Shown: positions 58,598-61,505 of the stretch, one piece after another
How positions within the stretch are numbered: the stretch's first letter is position 1
How the letters are laid out: each line of letters opens with the position of its first letter
DNA from: Marivita lacus
GTDB lineage: Bacteria; Pseudomonadota; Alphaproteobacteria; Rhodobacterales; Rhodobacteraceae
Direction: 5' to 3'
DNA length: 61,505 nucleotides
Assembly (NCBI RefSeq): GCF_014637725.1
Contig: NZ_BMFC01000019.1
Span: forward strand, 1 to 61,505
Made by a program: the position numbers and the translations under genes
Notes under the pieces: generated by a model
Seen by the model: the letters and a program-made list of their open reading frames with translations, nothing else
What the model was told of the DNA's origin: nothing
Database searches by the model: none

Positions 58598-58627
58598 CCC
58601 CGACACCAGCGCGATCTGGTGCCGGGG
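58598..58627 (+). terminator. Hairpin after chemoreceptor gene
   Basis: CCCCG-a-CACCAG (58598-58609) pairs with CTGGTG-c-CGGGG (58616-58627) around CGCGAT, with more pairing outside. It is 41 bp after the stop and precedes the peptidase gene. No T-run follows. Confidence 0.6.
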
Positions 58628-58677
58628 CTTCGGCATGGTGACGCCAGGCTGCCGATGGCGGAGAAGGACAGCGCAAC

Positions 58678-60873
58678 GTGAGCTTTTCCATCGCATTCGA
58701 TTACCGCTTCGACCGGTCGGGGTTTTTCGACGACCCGGTCCGCCGTGCCGTGCTCGAAGAGGCGGCGGCGCACTGGAGCTCTTTCATCCGCGACGAGTTC
58801 GAGGACCTGCCTGCGGGGATTTCGTTTGACCTGCGCGACCCGTCGGGACAGGGGACCCGGACCGTCACCCTGACCGATCCGGTCGATGACATCCTCATCT
58901 TCGTCGGGGCGGATCTGCTTGACGGGGCCATATTGGCGCTTGCCGGTCCAACTGGCGGGACTGCGGCGGGCGACGTCCTTGTGGCCCGGATCAGCCCGGA
59001 TTTCCGCGGCACAGGTGCGGTGACCGATTTCGAACCCTGGGCCGGTGTCATCACCTTCGATGCCGATGCACGCTGGCATTTCGGCCTTGCTCCACCCGTC
59101 CCCGGACAGATCGATTTCCTGTCCGTGGCCGTGCATGAAATCGGCCATGTCCTGGGCATCGGCACATCGGGCACCTTTGAAAGCCGGATCATCGATGATG
59201 CCTTTACCGGCCCCAATGCGTTGCGGGTCAATCAGGGTGCACCAATCCCGCTGACCGAGGATCACGCCCATGTCGAGGATGGGTTCCGGGAGGATCTGGT
59301 GTCGCTTGACCCGATCCTGACCACCGGGACCCGCGTGCTGATCAGCGATCACGACAAGGCGCTTCTGGCCGATATCGGATACGAGATCGACGGCTTTCTC
59401 AAGCTGGGAGAGACCCCGCCCATCGCCACCCTTGGGTCCGAGCGGATCTTCGGACGCGACGTGGCCGACCGGATCGACGGGCTTGCCGGGGACGATTCCC
59501 TGCAAGGGGGCGCGGGTGACGATCTGCTGTCGGGCAATCTGGGCAATGACGACCTGTTCGGTCAGGCGGGCGATGACACGCTCGAGGGCGGGCCGGGCGA
59601 CGACTACCTGGACGGAGGCATCGGCGATGACGTGCTGCGCGGCGGGCCGGGGACGGATCGCATGTATGGCAATGGCGGGCGCGACACCTTCGTGATCGCG
59701 GCCGGGGATGGGCACACGCGGGTCTTGGATTTCGAAACCGACCGCGAGACCTTGCGGCTGATCGACAGCGGGTTTGCGTCGGTACAGGAGGTCCTGGACG
59801 CGATCACCAAGCCCTTTTCGAACGTCTCCCGGATCCCCTTTTCGGATGGCACGACGCTTGATGTCTCGCATTCCGCGCAGGGCGGTTCACCGCTTGTCGC
59901 GGCGCATTTCGATCTCGTGACCACATCCGCGTCGCCCCCTCCGAGGGAGATCGTCACTGACAGGCCGGTATCCGTCTCGGAAAGCGTTCTGAACGGCACG
60001 GACGGGGATGACCCCGCGCTGATCGCAACCCGCGGGCTTGACCGGATCGACGGGCATGGCGGTGTCGACACGGTGCTCTTTGCCGGGGAGCAGGCGCGCC
60101 ACCTGCTGCGCCTCGGGCCGGACGGGGTGGCGATCACCGATCGCGGCGATCCCGGGTTGGGCACGATCCTGCTCGACAATATCGAGCTGATCGATTTCGG
60201 CACCCCGATCGACATGGTCGGCGGTCCACTGGATCTGCGCAGCATTGCCGGTCATGCGGGTCTTGACCGGGATACGCTTGATTGCCTGATCGAGATGTAT
60301 ATCGCCTATTTCAACCGCGCCCCCGATGCGGTGGGGCTGTCCTTCTGGAGCACCGCCCATGCCAATGGCCTGTCGCTCGAGGAGATCGCGGAGGGCTTTG
60401 CCGACCAGCCCGAGACCCGCGCGCTTTACCCGCAGGACAGCCGCAACATCCTCTTTGTCCATGACGTCTACCAGAACGTGCTGGGCCGGGCGCCGGACAT
60501 GGACGGGCTGCGCTTCTGGAGCCATGCGCTGGATGACGGGGAGATCTCGCGCGGAACGTTCATTCTCGAGATGCTGCGCGGGGCCAAGGCCGATCCACCC
60601 GCCGGCGCGTCACGGGCCTTTGTCGACCGCCAGCTGGCGGACCGGGAATATCTTGACCAGAAGACCGATCTGGGCGCGCTTTACGCCGTGCACCGGGGGA
60701 TGTCGAACACTGATGACGCGGCCCATGTCCTGTCGCTTTTCGATGGCAGTACGGACAGTTTCTGCACCGCGGTCGCGGCGATCGAAACGCTTTACGATGC
60801 CGCCATGGATCCGCTGGCGGGCGACTTCCTGATGCAGCTTGTCGGCGTGCTGGACGACCCGCTCCTGTCCTGA
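58678..60873 (+). CDS. RTX metallopeptidase with DUF4214
   Basis: A 731-residue acidic protein beginning at a GTG with GAAGGA upstream. The metzincin-like domain (about 1-240) has HEIGHVLGIG at 153-162. The third ligand of the common HExxHxxGxxH motif would be residue 163, which is Thr. DHAHVED at about 195-201 may supply the third His instead, as in leishmanolysin-like enzymes. RTX repeats (about 270-340: GGAGDDLLSGNLGNDDL) and a DUF4214 domain (about 535-640: MYIAYFNRAPDAVGL) follow. It has no signal peptide, so type I secretion is likely. Its end MQLVGVLDDPLLS matches the fasciclin protein's tail. Confidence 0.85.
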   Translation: MSFSIAFDYRFDRSGFFDDPVRRAVLEEAAAHWSSFIRDEFEDLPAGISFDLRDPSGQGTRTVTLTDPVDDILIFVGADLLDGAILALAGPTGGTAAGDVLVARISPDFRGTGAVTDFEPWAGVITFDADARWHFGLAPPVPGQIDFLSVAVHEIGHVLGIGTSGTFESRIIDDAFTGPNALRVNQGAPIPLTEDHAHVEDGFREDLVSLDPILTTGTRVLISDHDKALLADIGYEIDGFLKLGETPPIATLGSERIFGRDVADRIDGLAGDDSLQGGAGDDLLSGNLGNDDLFGQAGDDTLEGGPGDDYLDGGIGDDVLRGGPGTDRMYGNGGRDTFVIAAGDGHTRVLDFETDRETLRLIDSGFASVQEVLDAITKPFSNVSRIPFSDGTTLDVSHSAQGGSPLVAAHFDLVTTSASPPPREIVTDRPVSVSESVLNGTDGDDPALIATRGLDRIDGHGGVDTVLFAGEQARHLLRLGPDGVAITDRGDPGLGTILLDNIELIDFGTPIDMVGGPLDLRSIAGHAGLDRDTLDCLIEMYIAYFNRAPDAVGLSFWSTAHANGLSLEEIAEGFADQPETRALYPQDSRNILFVHDVYQNVLGRAPDMDGLRFWSHALDDGEISRGTFILEMLRGAKADPPAGASRAFVDRQLADREYLDQKTDLGALYAVHRGMSNTDDAAHVLSLFDGSTDSFCTAVAAIETLYDAAMDPLAGDFLMQLVGVLDDPLLS

Positions 60874-61009
60874 CCCGGCCTGCGGGGCGCACCTGCGGGC
60901 GAACAGGCTGTGCAAAAGATAAAGAGGCTCGAAAACGCTTATGTTTTTGCGGCAAGGCGCGTAATTTGCAGGCCTGCCATGGGCCATCCGACAGGCTCGG
61001 AGAAAGGTC

Positions 61010-61505
61010 ATGCTTGAATTCGACAACGTGAGCAAATCGTTCTGGACGGGATCGCACCGCAAGGTGATCCTGGACCGGGCGTCGTTCCGTGTCGAACTGG
61101 GGCAATCGCTGGGGATTCTGGCACCCAACGGCACCGGCAAGACGACGCTGGTCAAGATGATGGCGGGGCTGGAAAAGCCCGACGAGGGTGAGATCCGCAA
61201 GACCAGCCGGGTGTCCTTTCCGCTGGGCTTCATGGGTGGGGTCGTCACCCGCCACACCGCGATGGAGAACGCGCGCTTCATCGCGCGGCTTTACGGGATC
61301 GACCCCGATTACGTGGAGGCCTATTGCCGCTGGCTCTGTGATCTGGGCGAATATTTCGACCAGCCCCTGGGCACCTACTCCTCGGGGATGCGCGCGCGCT
61401 TCACCTTTGCGCTGATGCTGGCGCTGGATTTCGACATCTATCTCGTGGACGAGGGGATGCCGGCCTCGACCGATGTCGAGTTCAACCGCAAGGCGGGCGA
61501 CATCC
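61010..61505 (+). CDS. kpsT: Second KpsT-type export ATPase (partial, cut by window end)
   Basis: The first 165 residues of an ABC ATPase for polysaccharide export. It has LAPNGTGKTTLVKMM at 37-51 (Walker A, with Ala instead of the first Gly), PLGFMGGVVTRHTAMENARFIARLYG, signature TYSSGMRARF and Walker B IYLVDEGMPASTD. It closely parallels the KpsT at 25730-26446 but is distinct. AGAAAGG precedes the ATG at 61010. Continuation, and probably a permease, lie beyond the window. A second export system or a split transporter are both possible. Confidence 0.9.
   Translation, partial: MLEFDNVSKSFWTGSHRKVILDRASFRVELGQSLGILAPNGTGKTTLVKMMAGLEKPDEGEIRKTSRVSFPLGFMGGVVTRHTAMENARFIARLYGIDPDYVEAYCRWLCDLGEYFDQPLGTYSSGMRARFTFALMLALDFDIYLVDEGMPASTDVEFNRKAGDI

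Noticed and set aside
1-61505. CRISPR arrays, tRNA or rRNA genes, insertion sequences, phage integrases
   Set aside because: No regular spacer-repeat array, no cloverleaf or rRNA segment, and no transposase or integrase product was recognised on either strand.

Overview
The window looks like part of an extrachromosomal replicon (plasmid or chromid) of a marine alphaproteobacterium of the Rhodobacteraceae/Roseobacter group. The grounds are the high G+C, a RepA-type initiator (RPA family) with divergent parAB, a DUF2793 protein, a CtrA-type TTAA-N7-TTAA box, and a rhamnose operon fused to the replication module. The last arrangement resembles the RepA-type 'biofilm plasmids' described in roseobacters. 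Species cannot be told from the sequence alone.

Region 1 (about 0.2-17 kb) makes precursors and assembly enzymes for a surface polysaccharide. kpsF-kdsB-kdsA (minus) make CMP-Kdo, the likely linker sugar of a capsule. gmd, a large GT4 enzyme, a sulfotransferase and manC (plus), together with the phosphomannomutase (minus), form a GDP-mannose/GDP-deoxyhexose branch. rmlC-B-D-A (minus) make dTDP-L-rhamnose. A DUF2793 protein lies between the last two groups.

Region 2 (17-21.3 kb) is the replication and partition core. repA (minus) runs straight into rmlC through a TGATG overlap. Opposite it, after an origin-like gap with a DnaA box and three 22-bp iterons, lie parA and parB. Two 58-bp inverted elements, each built around the same 18-bp parS-like palindrome, flank the next gene, a fused GT2-GT4 glycosyltransferase. 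Shorter palindromes of the form GTTTCGC-N-GCGAAAC recur inside the coding regions from parB to kpsT.

Region 3 (23.7-32.6 kb, and again from 61.0 kb) encodes ABC-transporter-dependent export (permease, KpsE-like protein, KpsT, and a second KpsT cut by the window end). It also holds several glycosyltransferases and a second sulfotransferase. A Kdo-linked, probably sulfated, rhamnose- or deoxyhexose-containing capsule is the simplest reading.

Region 4 (32.7-35.7 kb) carries a fasciclin/RTX/DUF4214 surface protein, a tiny PLDc_N membrane protein and an AT-rich orphan gene.

Region 5 (35.7-58.6 kb) is a motility block: flgP-flgT-flgA-flgM plus a DUF2802-like gene, flhA-flhF-fliA, motA-motB-fliD, fliC and rpoN. 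It also holds a two-gene operon of unknown function, a periplasmic protein plus hybrid histidine kinase, a sigma-54 activator and a soluble chemoreceptor. Five GG-N10-GC sigma-54 promoters can be read in front of flgP, flhA, motA, the unknown operon and the chemoreceptor. With rpoN and the activator nearby, the replicon seems to carry its own flagellar sigma-54 circuit, with sigma-28 (FliA)/FlgM below it. The rod, hook, basal-body and most export genes are not in this window.

Region 6 (58.7-60.9 kb) is an RTX metallopeptidase that shares DUF4214 and a C-terminal tail motif with the fasciclin protein. Overall the replicon joins attachment functions (capsule, rhamnose, adhesin-like proteins) with swimming functions on one partitioned unit.
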